Notes under the pieces: model-generated | Database searches by the model: none | The model's input: the letters and a program-made list of their open reading frames with translations, nothing else | What the model was told of the DNA's origin: nothing | Made by a program: the position numbers and the translations under genes | Shown: positions 50,007-60,800 of the stretch, piece after piece | Layout: every line of letters begins with the position of its first letter | Position numbering within the stretch: position 1 is the first letter of the stretch | NCBI RefSeq assembly: GCF_018617485.1 | Contig: NZ_JACSKH010000001.1 | Span: 1,922,001-1,986,000 of the forward strand | DNA from: Exiguobacterium sp. s124 | GTDB taxonomy: Bacteria; Bacillota; Bacilli; Exiguobacteriales; Exiguobacteriaceae | DNA: 64,000 bases | Direction of reading: 5' to 3'

Positions 50007-51878
50007 TTATACAACTTCTTTTTCAGCAAACTGACTGTTGTACAAATCTTCATAAAAACCACCGGCTTCAAGCAGCGACTCATGTGTCCCTTGTTCGATG
50101 ACACGACCTTGGTCCATCACTAAGATCAAGTCTGCATCTTTAATCGTCGATAACCGGTGGGCGATGACGAAACTCGTTCGTCCTTTCATCAACCGCTTCA
50201 TCGCCTGTTGAATCAAAATCTCGGTACGCGTATCTACACTTGATGTTGCCTCATCCAAAATCATTATCGGTGGATTCGCGAGTACCGCTCGCGCAATCGT
50301 CAGCAATTGCTTCTGTCCTTGTGAGATGTTATTCGCTTCTTCGTTCAAGACCGTGTCATATCCGTCCGGCAACGTCCGAATGAATGAATCCGCATGCGCC
50401 GTCTTCGCTGCGTTGACGATTTCCGCTTCCGTCGCACCCACTTTTCCGTAAGCGATGTTGTCACGGATTGTCCCATTAAAGAGCCACGTATCCTGTAAGA
50501 CCATCCCGAACGTATGACGTAAATCTTCTCTCGACATGTGTCTCGAATCTTTACCGTCAATCAGAATCTCTCCACCGTTCAATTCATAGAAACGCATGAG
50601 GAGATTGATCAATGTCGTTTTCCCAGCACCGGTCGGCCCGACGATTGCCACTGTTTGTCCCGTCTTCACGTCGAGGTTCATGTCTTGAATAAGGAGATTG
50701 TCCCCGTATCCAAAGTCGACGTGACGGAATGCGACATTCCCTTCGGCCCGGTCTAGGCGATACGTCGTCACCTCTTTCACTTCTTCCTCTTCGTCTAACA
50801 ACTCAAATACCCGTTCTGCTGCAGCGACCGTCGACTGGACGATGTTTGCGATGTTCGCTGTTTGCGTAATCGGTTGGGTGAACTGCCGCGTATACGTGAT
50901 AAACGCTTGAATATCCCCGATCGAGATGCTTCGTTGTGTGACTAAAATCCCACCGACAACACTGATTAACACATAGCTGATGTTTCCGATGAACATCGTC
51001 ATCGGCATAATGATCCCTGAGATAAATTGCGCCTTGCGCCCGGCATCATAGAGTTCTTCGTTCACCTCATCAAACTCACGGACAGCTGTCTCTTCACGCC
51101 CGAACGCTTTAACAACCGCGTGTCCGGTATACATTTCCTCCACATGACCATTCAATCGTCCTAGATGACGCTGTTGATCGGAGAAGTATTGTTGCGAACG
51201 TTTTAAAATCGGACGAATTGCAAAGATTGTCAGTGGTAATGACACAAGCGAGATGACCGTCAAAAGGGGGCTGATGGACAGCATCATAATCAAGATCCCG
51301 ATAATCGTGACAATTGATGTAATGAATGACGTCACACTTTGTTGAAGCGTGCTCCCAATCAAGTCAATATCGTTCGTCACTCGGCTTAACGTCTCCCCAT
51401 TTGAACGTCCATCATAATATTTAAGCGGTAGTCGTTCCAATTTTTTGTTGACGTCTTCTCGCAAATCATAAACGGTCTTCTGGGCAACGCCAGACATCAA
51501 ATACTGTTGAACGTAATTGAATAGACTACTGATGACGTAAAGTCCTGCGAGCAAGGACAAGATTTGTCCGATTCTCGTGAAATCGATCTCTGCGCCCGGC
51601 ACACCTGTAAATTTCGCATAGGCACCTTCAAAGAGTTCCGTGATGGCAATCCCCATGATCTTTGGACCAGCAATCATGAATACCGTACTTAGAATGGCTG
51701 CGACGAAAACCGCAATCAACGTGTTCCGTCGTGGTTTCAAATAGGCGAGCAGACGACGGAATGTGACTTTGAACGCCTTCGGCTTCTCACCCATCATCAT
51801 CATATTCCCACCGCCAGGACCTCCTGGGCCACCATGCCCGCCATGAGTTTGTCGCGTCGTTGTTTGTTTCTCACTCAT
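50007..51878 (-). CDS. ABC exporter subunit, membrane plus ATPase (second half-transporter)
   Basis: A 623-residue half-transporter: six helices (about 50-330), then an ATPase with Walker A VGPTGAGKTTLINLL, signature ISQGQKQLLTIARA and Walker B PIMILDEATSSVD. The first 28 residues are unusual: polar and rich in Gly, His and Pro (THGGHGGPGGPGGG), with four Met after them. With the next upstream gene it forms a heterodimeric drug exporter like YheI-YheH (BmrCD) of Bacillus. Its ATG overlaps the stop of its partner (ATGA). Confidence 0.9.
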   Translation of the reverse strand: MSEKQTTTRQTHGGHGGPGGPGGGNMMMMGEKPKAFKVTFRRLLAYLKPRRNTLIAVFVAAILSTVFMIAGPKIMGIAITELFEGAYAKFTGVPGAEIDFTRIGQILSLLAGLYVISSLFNYVQQYLMSGVAQKTVYDLREDVNKKLERLPLKYYDGRSNGETLSRVTNDIDLIGSTLQQSVTSFITSIVTIIGILIMMLSISPLLTVISLVSLPLTIFAIRPILKRSQQYFSDQQRHLGRLNGHVEEMYTGHAVVKAFGREETAVREFDEVNEELYDAGRKAQFISGIIMPMTMFIGNISYVLISVVGGILVTQRSISIGDIQAFITYTRQFTQPITQTANIANIVQSTVAAAERVFELLDEEEEVKEVTTYRLDRAEGNVAFRHVDFGYGDNLLIQDMNLDVKTGQTVAIVGPTGAGKTTLINLLMRFYELNGGEILIDGKDSRHMSREDLRHTFGMVLQDTWLFNGTIRDNIAYGKVGATEAEIVNAAKTAHADSFIRTLPDGYDTVLNEEANNISQGQKQLLTIARAVLANPPIMILDEATSSVDTRTEILIQQAMKRLMKGRTSFVIAHRLSTIKDADLILVMDQGRVIEQGTHESLLEAGGFYEDLYNSQFAEKEVV

Positions 51879-53599
51879 GCGATTTCCTCCTCAGACAGCT
51901 GCGACTTCACGATTTCTTGATATACCGCATTCGTCGCAAACAATTCTTCATGTGTACCGATTCCGGCCACACTTCCTTCTTCGAGTACGATGATGCGATC
52001 AGCATCCATGATCGTACTCACCCGTTGTGCGACAATCAATACGGTCGCATCTTTCGTTTCTTCTTTTAACGCCTTGCGTAACGCGGCATCCGTCTTGAAA
52101 TCGAGTGCCGAAAAGCTGTCGTCGAATACATACAAATCTGGTTTTCGAACGAGCGCCCGGGCGATGGAGAGGCGTTGCTTTTGTCCACCCGACACGTTCG
52201 ACCCACCTTGCTCAATCACAGATTCATATCGATCTGGCATCTTCTCGATAAAGTCGCTCGCCTGTGCGATCGATGCGGCATGTATGACTTCTTCGGTCGA
52301 CGCATCGGCTTTCCCGTATCGAATGTTCTCTGCAATCGTTCCCGTGAACAGCAACGCCTTTTGCGGCACGTACCCGATTTTTGAACGGAGCTCTTCTTGC
52401 GATACGGCTTGAACATCGACCCCGTTCACACGAATTTCTCCAGACGTCACATCATAAAATCGTGGAATCAGATTAACGAGTGTCGATTTCCCAGATCCGG
52501 TCCCACCAATCACAGCTGTGACTTCACCCGGGTTCGCTGAAAAACTGACATGTGATAATGCCGGTTCCTCGGCACCGGGGTAAAAGAACGTGACATCATC
52601 AAACACGAGTGTCCCGTGCTCAGCATCCGCCGCTTTTGTGCCTTCATCAACTAGTGAAGGTGTCATCTCGAGCACTTCATTGATTCGGTTCGCCGATACC
52701 GACGCCCGCGGAATCATGATGAACATGACAGAAGCCATGACGAGCGCGAACATGATTTGCATGACATATTGAATGAACGCCATCAAATCCCCGATTTGCA
52801 TCGCCCCGTTATCGATTCGGATGCCACCGAACCAAATGACGCCGACAACGGTCAAGTTCATGACGAGCATCATGACCGGCATGAGAAACGCCATGATTTG
52901 GTTGACTTTGATTGAGACATCCGTCAATCGCTCATTCGCCTCTGTCAAACGGACTTGTTCTTCTTTTTCACGATTGAAGGCCCGAATGACTCGAATGCCT
53001 GTCAAGTTTTCTCGGAGGACAAGATTCAAACGATCCAATCGCTTCTGTACTTTCTTAAAGAGCGGCATCGCTTTCCAAAAAATAAGGAAGATCGAGATGA
53101 CGAGAAAAGGCATGGCGGCAACGATGACGAGTGACAACGTGGCATCTTTCGACGTCGCCATGATCAAACCACCGACAAACATGATCGGTGCACTGACGAC
53201 CATCCGAAGCATCATGATAATGACTTGTTGGACTTGCGTGATGTCATTCGTCGTCCGCGTGATGAGCGAGGCTGTTCCGACACGGTCGAACTCTTCGAGC
53301 GAGAAACGCTCGACATGGTTAAAGACGCGTCTTCGTAAATCACGACCGAATCCCATCGCCGCTTTCGATGAATAAAAACTTGCCACGACTGCCGCGAGTG
53401 CCCCAAGTCCGGTCACACCGAGCATGATCCCACCCATTTGCCAAATATAGCCGGTGTCTCCTGTCACGACCCCGTTATCGATGATATCCGCCATTAATGT
53501 CGGTAAGAATAAATCTGCTAGCGACTGTGCGAACACAAATAACAAGACCATGAGGACGGCCCATTTATAAGTAATCAAACGTTTTAATAACTTAATCAT
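51875..53599 (-). CDS. ABC exporter subunit, membrane plus ATPase (first half-transporter)
   Basis: A 574-residue half-transporter with six helices, followed by an ATPase with Walker A GGTGSGKSTLVNLI and signature VSGGQKQRLSIARA. Its Walker B reads LYVFDDSFSALD, where the catalytic Glu is Asp-Ser. That is the degenerate site of heterodimeric exporters, so the pair works as one consensus plus one degenerate site. The ATG at 53599 is chosen: AAGGGGG lies 8 bases before it, and it overlaps the MarR gene by 8 bases. Confidence 0.9.
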   Translation of the reverse strand: MIKLLKRLITYKWAVLMVLLFVFAQSLADLFLPTLMADIIDNGVVTGDTGYIWQMGGIMLGVTGLGALAAVVASFYSSKAAMGFGRDLRRRVFNHVERFSLEEFDRVGTASLITRTTNDITQVQQVIIMMLRMVVSAPIMFVGGLIMATSKDATLSLVIVAAMPFLVISIFLIFWKAMPLFKKVQKRLDRLNLVLRENLTGIRVIRAFNREKEEQVRLTEANERLTDVSIKVNQIMAFLMPVMMLVMNLTVVGVIWFGGIRIDNGAMQIGDLMAFIQYVMQIMFALVMASVMFIMIPRASVSANRINEVLEMTPSLVDEGTKAADAEHGTLVFDDVTFFYPGAEEPALSHVSFSANPGEVTAVIGGTGSGKSTLVNLIPRFYDVTSGEIRVNGVDVQAVSQEELRSKIGYVPQKALLFTGTIAENIRYGKADASTEEVIHAASIAQASDFIEKMPDRYESVIEQGGSNVSGGQKQRLSIARALVRKPDLYVFDDSFSALDFKTDAALRKALKEETKDATVLIVAQRVSTIMDADRIIVLEEGSVAGIGTHEELFATNAVYQEIVKSQLSEEEIA

Positions 53600-54074
53600 G
53601 ACGACATCCCCCTTCACAATCTGTGAATCCTTCATTTAATCCATCTGCAATCTGTTGATGGGCTTCAATCATATGACGATACGTCTCCTCATCTAAGTGA
53701 GACAAGATTTGATTCAACTGTTGTTCGGTCCCTTCCTCTTGTTGTTCAATCTCATCAATCAATTGTTTGCCAGATTGATCAATCGTCAATACCACTTCGC
53801 GGCGATTATCCGGATTGATGTCTCGTCGAATCAATCCTCTCTCCACTAGACCATCCAATGATTGACTCAACGTACTCTTCGGCATCCTTGTGCGCCGCAC
53901 TAATTCTTTTTGTGTGATCGCACCCTGTTCATTCAACATCATCAGTCCATGAAGTTGTGGCAAGGTAAGGTCGTTTTGTTGGGCCGTCTGATGCATGAGG
54001 CGAATCAAGACGCGCTGTACGCGCCAAAACGATTTCATCATTTCCCGCGCTCTTGTTGCACTCATCTCGGTCAT
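53592..54074 (-). CDS. MarR family transcriptional regulator
   Basis: A 160-residue winged-helix repressor with the recognition segment GAITQKELVRRTRMPKSTLSQ plus SLDGLVERGLIRRD (about residues 50-84) and the wing NRREVVLTIDQSG. The C-terminus ends in a His/Cys-rich tail (DCEGGCRHD) that might bind a metal or react with oxidants. It heads the operon of the heterodimeric ABC exporter and most likely controls it by binding the palindrome upstream. Start ATG follows AAGGAG. Confidence 0.88.
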   Translation of the reverse strand: MTEMSATRAREMMKSFWRVQRVLIRLMHQTAQQNDLTLPQLHGLMMLNEQGAITQKELVRRTRMPKSTLSQSLDGLVERGLIRRDINPDNRREVVLTIDQSGKQLIDEIEQQEEGTEQQLNQILSHLDEETYRHMIEAHQQIADGLNEGFTDCEGGCRHD

Positions 54075-54106
54075 GCTACTTCACTCCTTATATCGTTCCG
54101 ACTCGG

Positions 54107-54126
54107 ATTGTTCTATATGGAACAAT
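54107..54126 (-). promoter_or_regulatory. Probable MarR operator
   Basis: ATTGTTC-TATATG-GAACAAT, 7-base perfect arms with a 6-base centre, 33-52 bases before the marR start. Its place and form fit auto-regulation of the exporter operon. Confidence 0.65.
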
Positions 54127-54195
54127 TACTTATATAAAATAAATTACTCCTCCGCCTCTTACTTGTCAACGATTTAGAATGTGAAAATGCACATA

Positions 54196-54232
54196 ATAAA
54201 AAGAGCGATGTCATATAACTGACATCGCTCTT
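54196..54232 (-). terminator. Terminator of addBA
   Basis: AAGAGCGATGTCA and its exact complement with a 6-base loop, followed by T-rich sequence on the minus strand. Confidence 0.88.
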
Positions 54233-54242
54233 GGCTTGCTCT

Positions 54243-57200
54243 TTATGAGGTGGCCACTGTTACGATTTCTTGTAAGTCGAGTGAGTAAATAAGCGTCTGC
54301 TCGACACGAATATCCCAAATCGTCTCAATCGCTTCTCGGTACAGTTGCAATTGAATCGCGTAACGATCCCGAAGCCGTTGATGTGCGTCTTCACGGGATC
54401 CGGATAAATGAACGACGGTGTCTGATTTATAGTCCAACAGGATATAAGATGTCCCATCGAAATACAGACAGTCGATAATCCCTTGAATCAGTACGTCTTC
54501 ATCGGTAAACTGCCCATCTGGGTTGACCCGTTCAGCCGGTACGGTATAGGTGAATGGCAGTTCTCGCCAAGCGGTACCCTGCTTGAGCGCCTCGGCGAGC
54601 GCCTGTCCGACCTCGGTACGGAAAAACGCCTCTACGTCAGGAATGGCGAGACGTGCCGTTTCAGCCTCGACCGGGCTAAGCATCCCTTGTCTCTCCCATT
54701 GATCGATTTGATCGACAATCGGTTGATTCGGATCAGCCATTTGGAAAATCAGATGTAACGTAGTCCCGCGTTCGGCACCGCTCTGTTTCACTTGACGCCA
54801 TTTCGGCTCCCGATAAGGTGTATCGATTGGTCGAACCGGGTCTTCAAAGGCGGCTTGTTCCAGTTGCATCGCTCGTTTCAATTCCGTCACCGTTTGTTTC
54901 GCCGCCGTGCGTACGGCATCTTGAGCCGGATATGCATATGTCAATGCTTGGTGAATGGCATGAATCGTCGCTTCCTCATTTTGAATAGGGAAATCAATCG
55001 CTTCAAACTGTTGAACATGATGTAGCTGCGCCATCATCTCTTGTAGTGTCGCAACCTCCGCCAAATCAGCTTCACCAATCATACGGTACGTCCAAGAAGA
55101 CGACTCATAGAATGTAGCGGCTGTAGTGAATCCGAACGATTCGATAAATGGCGAGGCACTTGGTAGACGTAAGAGTGCTGGCGCAATCCAATCCAAGTAC
55201 GTTTTCGCTTCACGTCTCGCCTCACTCGCTAACAATTCTCCAGATTGTTCGACTTGTAGCCACTGTTGGAGCTGTTTGAGCGAATCCCCGACCGTTCCGA
55301 CGAGAATCAATTTCTCTTTTGCCCGTGTCAACGCGACATAGAGGACACGCATCTCTTCTGCTTTCATCGTCGCGTCTAAATCTCGTCGAATCATCGCTTT
55401 CACGAACGTCTCCGCCTTTGTACGTGTCACGACATCGATTGCATCAAGTGAAATTCCATACTGCTTATGGAAAATGACTCGCTGTTTCTGATCGAGTGTA
55501 TTGAACTGTTTTCCGAGCTGGGCGACAATCGTTACCGGGAACTCGAGACCTTTTGACTTATGCACAGTCATGATACGAACGACGTTTTCTTCGTCGCCGA
55601 GAGACCGCGCCTCGGATAGATCTTCCCCCGTATCTTGTAAACGGTCCATGACACGTAAAAAGCGATACAGTCCACGATAGCCGCTTCGTTCATAAGAGAG
55701 CGCGCGGTCATAGAGCGCCTTCAAATTTTCTTGGCGCCCTTTTCCACCAGGCAATCCACCGGAAAAGTCATAAAATCCAGTGTCGTTGAACAACTGTTGA
55801 ATCAATTCGGATAAGCTATGATTGCGCGCATAGGTACGCCAGCGGGAAAGACGATCGAGAAAGTCTCCACACTTCACACCGAGCTCGTCATCATCATCCG
55901 CTTTCGCCTTCAGCGCCTCATAGAACGAATCTTCGGACTCGAGTCGGATTCGTGCTAGCTCACCATCATCGAATCGAAACATCGGGGAACGGAGCGCTCC
56001 GGCGAGCGGAATATCCTGAAGCGGGTTATCAATTACTTTCAAGAGAGCAAGAATCATGCGAATCTCTGTCGCTTGAAAATAACCGCCATCGGAATCCGTA
56101 TAAGCTGGAATATTGTACTGAGTCAAAATGTCCATCAACTGCTCGACTCGTCCTTTTTTTGAACGGACGAGAATCACGATGTCCCGATACTCACAGTTCC
56201 TGAGTTGTCCCGTCGCTTCATCCGTCACTTTGAACGGTTCATCTCCAGACACTAGCTCTAAAATTCGGGTCGCGATGGCTCGTCCTTCGACTTCCTGTTT
56301 CGATAATTCACGACTCGCTCCGTCGACAATCATCAATTCGGGATTCGCTGGGATCGGTTCATACTCACGACCCGGAACGAGTTGAGCGGCCTCATCATAA
56401 GCGATTTCTCCGACCTCTTCGTCCATGAGCTGAACGAACAAGTCATTGATCCCATGAAGCACCTCTGCCCGACTACGGAAGTTTTGGGAGAGATCGATTC
56501 GTTTTCCCGTGTCCGCCTGTTTGAAGCGTGTCGCCTTATCGATGAAGAGACCTGGCTCCGCATGACGGAACCGATAAATGGATTGCTTGATGTCTCCAAC
56601 CATAAACAAGTTCCCGATTTCTTCCCGTTCATTTGCGACAAGATTGATGATGGTTTCTTGAATTTCGTTCGTATCTTGATACTCATCGACCAGTACCTCG
56701 ACAAAGCGTTCTTTGTACAGAGCCGCGACATCAGACGGTCCATCTTCCTGCCGTAAGATGGCGAGCGCATAATGTTCCAAGTCGCTGAAGTCGACGAAGG
56801 CTCGGTCGCGCTTCGCTTGTTCATATGCTTTTCCGAACGCACGAACCGTTTGGACGAGCGTCTTGACGAGAGGTTGTTGCATCGAGACGCTTTCCAATAA
56901 ATCCGCCCCGCTGACACGTGCCTGCTCAACAGCCGCCGTCAATTTTTTCTTCGCTTGATCATACGCCGGTTTGAGCACCTCATGATAAATCTGGTGTTCC
57001 TCTTTTTTAGGAACGGATTTCATCGTGCCAAACTTCATCGCACGTGCAGCCGTCTCGAGTTCGCTCCAGACGACGGCTTCCCCTTCTAACTGTTCTAACG
57101 GGAAAATTGCCTGACGGATGTTTTCCGACTGGGGTTCATATCCTGCAACCCGAAGCTCCGCCTCAAGCTTCCGAAGATTACGCACCGCTTTTTCGATGTC

Positions 57201-57854
57201 TTGCCACAACATGTGGCCAAATTCGATGAGGATGGCTTCCCGATCCGGGTCATCTCCGAACGTATACATCGAAATGAGGTTATCTAAATAGGCGTCGGGG
57301 TCCGGAAGTGTACGGGCATAATGATATAGACCGAGAATGAGGTCTTCGATTTCACTGTCCCCGCGATCTGATGTGTAAGCATCGACAAGGGCGAAGAAAT
57401 CTGTATCCTGCTTCCCGTACTCTTCTTCAAGCACTTCTTCTAACACATCATCTTGTAACAACACGAGATCTCGCTCTTCCGCAATCTTGAATGCCGGATC
57501 TAAGTCCAATAAATAGTAATTTTCGCGAATCACTTCTAAACAGAACGAGTGGATGGTTGTAATGAGTGCCCGGTTCAACATTTGTCGCTGTTTCCGGACA
57601 TACTCATTCGTTGGGTCGTCACGCAACGCCTCTTCCAGCGCCTTTGCGATGCGTCGCTTCATTTCTGCCGCTGCCGCGTTTGTAAATGTCACGACGAGCA
57701 TACGATCTGCCGTCAATTCATCTGCTTCATCGAGCAATCGGCTAGACAACCGCTCGACGAGAACTGCTGTCTTCCCCGATCCGGCCGCAGCCGAGACGAG
57801 GACGTGACTTCCCCTCGCTTCAATTGCGGCGAACTGGTCATTCGTCCATTTCAC
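54243..57854 (-). CDS. addA: ATP-dependent helicase/nuclease subunit A (AddA)
   Basis: A 1203-residue UvrD-type helicase with a C-terminal RecB-like nuclease. Motif I is AAAGSGKTAVLVERL (about 21-35); motif II is LVDEYQDTNEIQ; motif VI reads LYVALTRAKEKLILVG. The nuclease has YILLDYKSDTVVH (metal-binding Asp and catalytic Lys). With AddB it processes double-strand breaks for recombination and stops at Chi. The gene overlaps addB. An ATG at 57860 stands only 2 bases from AGGAGG, so the GTG at 57854 (gap 8) is the likely start. Confidence 0.94.
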   Translation of the reverse strand: MKWTNDQFAAIEARGSHVLVSAAAGSGKTAVLVERLSSRLLDEADELTADRMLVVTFTNAAAAEMKRRIAKALEEALRDDPTNEYVRKQRQMLNRALITTIHSFCLEVIRENYYLLDLDPAFKIAEERDLVLLQDDVLEEVLEEEYGKQDTDFFALVDAYTSDRGDSEIEDLILGLYHYARTLPDPDAYLDNLISMYTFGDDPDREAILIEFGHMLWQDIEKAVRNLRKLEAELRVAGYEPQSENIRQAIFPLEQLEGEAVVWSELETAARAMKFGTMKSVPKKEEHQIYHEVLKPAYDQAKKKLTAAVEQARVSGADLLESVSMQQPLVKTLVQTVRAFGKAYEQAKRDRAFVDFSDLEHYALAILRQEDGPSDVAALYKERFVEVLVDEYQDTNEIQETIINLVANEREEIGNLFMVGDIKQSIYRFRHAEPGLFIDKATRFKQADTGKRIDLSQNFRSRAEVLHGINDLFVQLMDEEVGEIAYDEAAQLVPGREYEPIPANPELMIVDGASRELSKQEVEGRAIATRILELVSGDEPFKVTDEATGQLRNCEYRDIVILVRSKKGRVEQLMDILTQYNIPAYTDSDGGYFQATEIRMILALLKVIDNPLQDIPLAGALRSPMFRFDDGELARIRLESEDSFYEALKAKADDDDELGVKCGDFLDRLSRWRTYARNHSLSELIQQLFNDTGFYDFSGGLPGGKGRQENLKALYDRALSYERSGYRGLYRFLRVMDRLQDTGEDLSEARSLGDEENVVRIMTVHKSKGLEFPVTIVAQLGKQFNTLDQKQRVIFHKQYGISLDAIDVVTRTKAETFVKAMIRRDLDATMKAEEMRVLYVALTRAKEKLILVGTVGDSLKQLQQWLQVEQSGELLASEARREAKTYLDWIAPALLRLPSASPFIESFGFTTAATFYESSSWTYRMIGEADLAEVATLQEMMAQLHHVQQFEAIDFPIQNEEATIHAIHQALTYAYPAQDAVRTAAKQTVTELKRAMQLEQAAFEDPVRPIDTPYREPKWRQVKQSGAERGTTLHLIFQMADPNQPIVDQIDQWERQGMLSPVEAETARLAIPDVEAFFRTEVGQALAEALKQGTAWRELPFTYTVPAERVNPDGQFTDEDVLIQGIIDCLYFDGTSYILLDYKSDTVVHLSGSREDAHQRLRDRYAIQLQLYREAIETIWDIRVEQTLIYSLDLQEIVTVATS

Positions 57855-60800
57855 GGTCATCCCCTCCTAACTCCTGAAATACATCTTCTTTCTCTAACTT
57901 TTTCAATTTGCGAGGTTCATTCGAGAGCGCCTCGTCAAAATGACAGACACTCTGATACGGACATGTCTGACACGGTCGCCGTTCTTTATATTCGTACGGC
58001 TCTACGTCTATTTTTCCGTCATACATCTCCTCGGCACTCGATTTGACGACATCAAACGCATGGTCCATCAACTGTTCGAGTTGAGGCGGTGTGACGATTT
58101 TCTTCAACGTATTCGCGTCAGGCGTCCCATCTTTTTTATATTTGACCGGGATGACAATCGATTTTTTCGAAGATTCTTTTGCGGAACGGTCCATCATCTC
58201 CAAAATCTTCGGGTCGTCGACCAATAGCCCTTGCATCTGATAAGACTCCAACACTTTTTGTCGCGTCTCTTCATCAGAACCTGCCGGTGGTACGAGTGGG
58301 CGATGGACGTGGAAATACAGTGCCGCAGCCGGCGCCACGTTCTCTTTCGTCCATACCTCCGCCTGCTCAATCAACACTTTCAAATAAATGAGCATTTGCA
58401 TCGCGAGACCGTAATAAATTTCCGCAAAATCGACTTCGCGCTTGCTCGACTTGTAATCAACGATGCGAACGTACAGCTGGTCATGAACCATTGCCGTGTC
58501 GACACGATCGATTCGACCAATGAGCTCACACGTCGCCCCATTCGACAACGTGAATGAGACAGGTGGAAACTGACCGCTCCCGAATGCAAGTTCAAACGCT
58601 TTCGGGTCGAAACCGTCCCGTTTCGACTGTTCAATCAATACCTCTGCCGTCTTGCTGACGACATCCGTCAATTTTTTCTTCAAATAGGCGTATCGGTTTG
58701 AACTCATCAGAATCGCATGTTGGATTTCAGGCGTCACAAGTTCTACCGCCTGTTCCGCTAAGTTCACACATTCATCTGGCGCCACGTCCCGCCATTCTTT
58801 TCCGTCCATCTTCACCGTCTGTGACATATGTTCAATCGTTCGGTGATAGAGGTTTCCGATATCCGGTGCTTCGAGTCGATACAGACGACGTTCTTTTAAA
58901 CGCAATCCATAACTTGCAAAATGCTTGAACGGACACGCTTGGAACGTCTCGAGTCGCGAGACACTCGCCCGAATCGATGGCGTGTAAAGCGATTTGGCGA
59001 CATCGTCGTCTAATGATTTCGGGATATTTTGATAAAACAAGGCGCTCGTCAACAATTGCAATCGCTCGCGACCGTCCGGATGTTTCAACAGTTCGTTATA
59101 GACGGCGAACCACATATCTTGAATCGGATAATGACGACTTAAACGCTGAAGTTCGAGAGCCGTGACCGCTGCTGTCTGGTTCACATTCGTCAAAAAGGCG
59201 AATTGGTCACGCGGTCGGTGTTCCCCGGCTTCAGCAAAATGGGTCTTGATGACGTTTTTATGGAGACGGGCCTTTAAATCCGCAATGAAGCGCGCCGGTT
59301 GAATCGCCTTACCTGTTCTATCGACGAGGGCATAACTAATGTAGAGACGCTCACTCGGTGCCGTCACTGCTTTATATAAGTAATACGTTTCATCATCAAA
59401 CAAGTGCTCGGTCGCTTTTCCAGCACGCAGACCGTTCTCATGCATGAAATCCAAGTCGTGATCGGTCAATAGCTTGGACTGTGTCGTGACGAGAGGAATT
59501 TGATCTTCATTCGCCCCGAGCAAGAACACCACTTTCTTATCAATTAATCGACCACGGACGTAGTCCGTCACCGTCAATTGATCGAGTGAAGGTGGAATAA
59601 GCGCATAGCGAAGACTATCTAGACCCGTGTCCATCATCTGGAGAAACAGTTCCGTCGACAAAGTCTCTTCTGGAGCTGCCGCTTCTAACTGTTCGAGTAA
59701 ATGTAAGACCGCGTCCCACACTTGGGTATGTTCACGTGCTTCGAGCAACTGCGCTTCTTCAATCGCTTCGTCACGCCAATGAGTCAGACAGTCCGATACA
59801 CCGATTCGTTCTAAGAAGGCATACATGGCATGCGTGTAGGCTTGCATCGTCTTCGCCTGTTTCAAATCCGACAGCAAGGGATCAAACGTTTCGATGACGC
59901 GTTCCCGGTAGCGATTCAACTCCACTTCAACATCTAGCTCTTCACTCGTCAGTCGCGCTTCTTCTCCTGTACGACGACGTAACTGCCATGCATCGTGCCA
60001 ATGGTAGTGTTTGATGCCACGTTCAATAACGAACGCTTCGAGGCGGTCGACAGACGTGCGTCGGTGCGTCGGGTCGAGGACGACGAGCTCCGTCTTCAAT
60101 GCCCGAAAAACAGCTTCCTCCCGATAGCTACGCAATGCGATGTCGATGGTGGCTTTCAACAATTCAACGAGCGGATGGTCAAGCATCGGCTGCCGTTCAT
60201 CTAAGAAGTAGGGCAGCCCCATCTTTTGTAACGCTTGTGATGCCAGGTCGCCATATTCATCGAGTGAACGCGAGATGAGCGCAATGTCTCGGTAACGATA
60301 TCCTTCTTCACGCGTGAGTCGGATGACCTCGCGAACAGCCGCCTCCACCTCGACAGTCCGGTCGACGGCAGCGTGCAAGTCGACACGATTCTCCGTCCCG
60401 GTGTATGGCTCCGCCGTCATCTGGTCAAAGGTCGCCTCTAAATAACGAAGACTTGGATGTGTGTAGCGATATACGTTGTCATACGTTTTGTCGACCGATA
60501 GAAGTTGTCGTTCCGACAAGAGTTCCTTGAAGCGCATGAGCGTACGCTGTGTCGGTCCAAACAATGGATCCGGACGATACATGGATGAGGGATCAAGCGT
60601 CAACAACACATCGACGTCGACCTTTTCTGCAAGACCGACGAGGACGGCTAGTTCCTGCTCTGAAAACTCATTAAATCCGTCCACATATACATGGACTCCC
60701 GTCAAATCCGTCTCCGGTAACAGTTGCAACAGGACGTTGAAATAGTCCTCCGCGTGTAGCGACTTACCTTCCGTCATCTTCAAAAACCCTTCATAGATGA

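Noticed and set aside
52773-53375. 200-codon open frame opposite the ABC half-transporter
   Set aside because: Met/Arg/Thr/Ser-rich antisense shadow of membrane helices.
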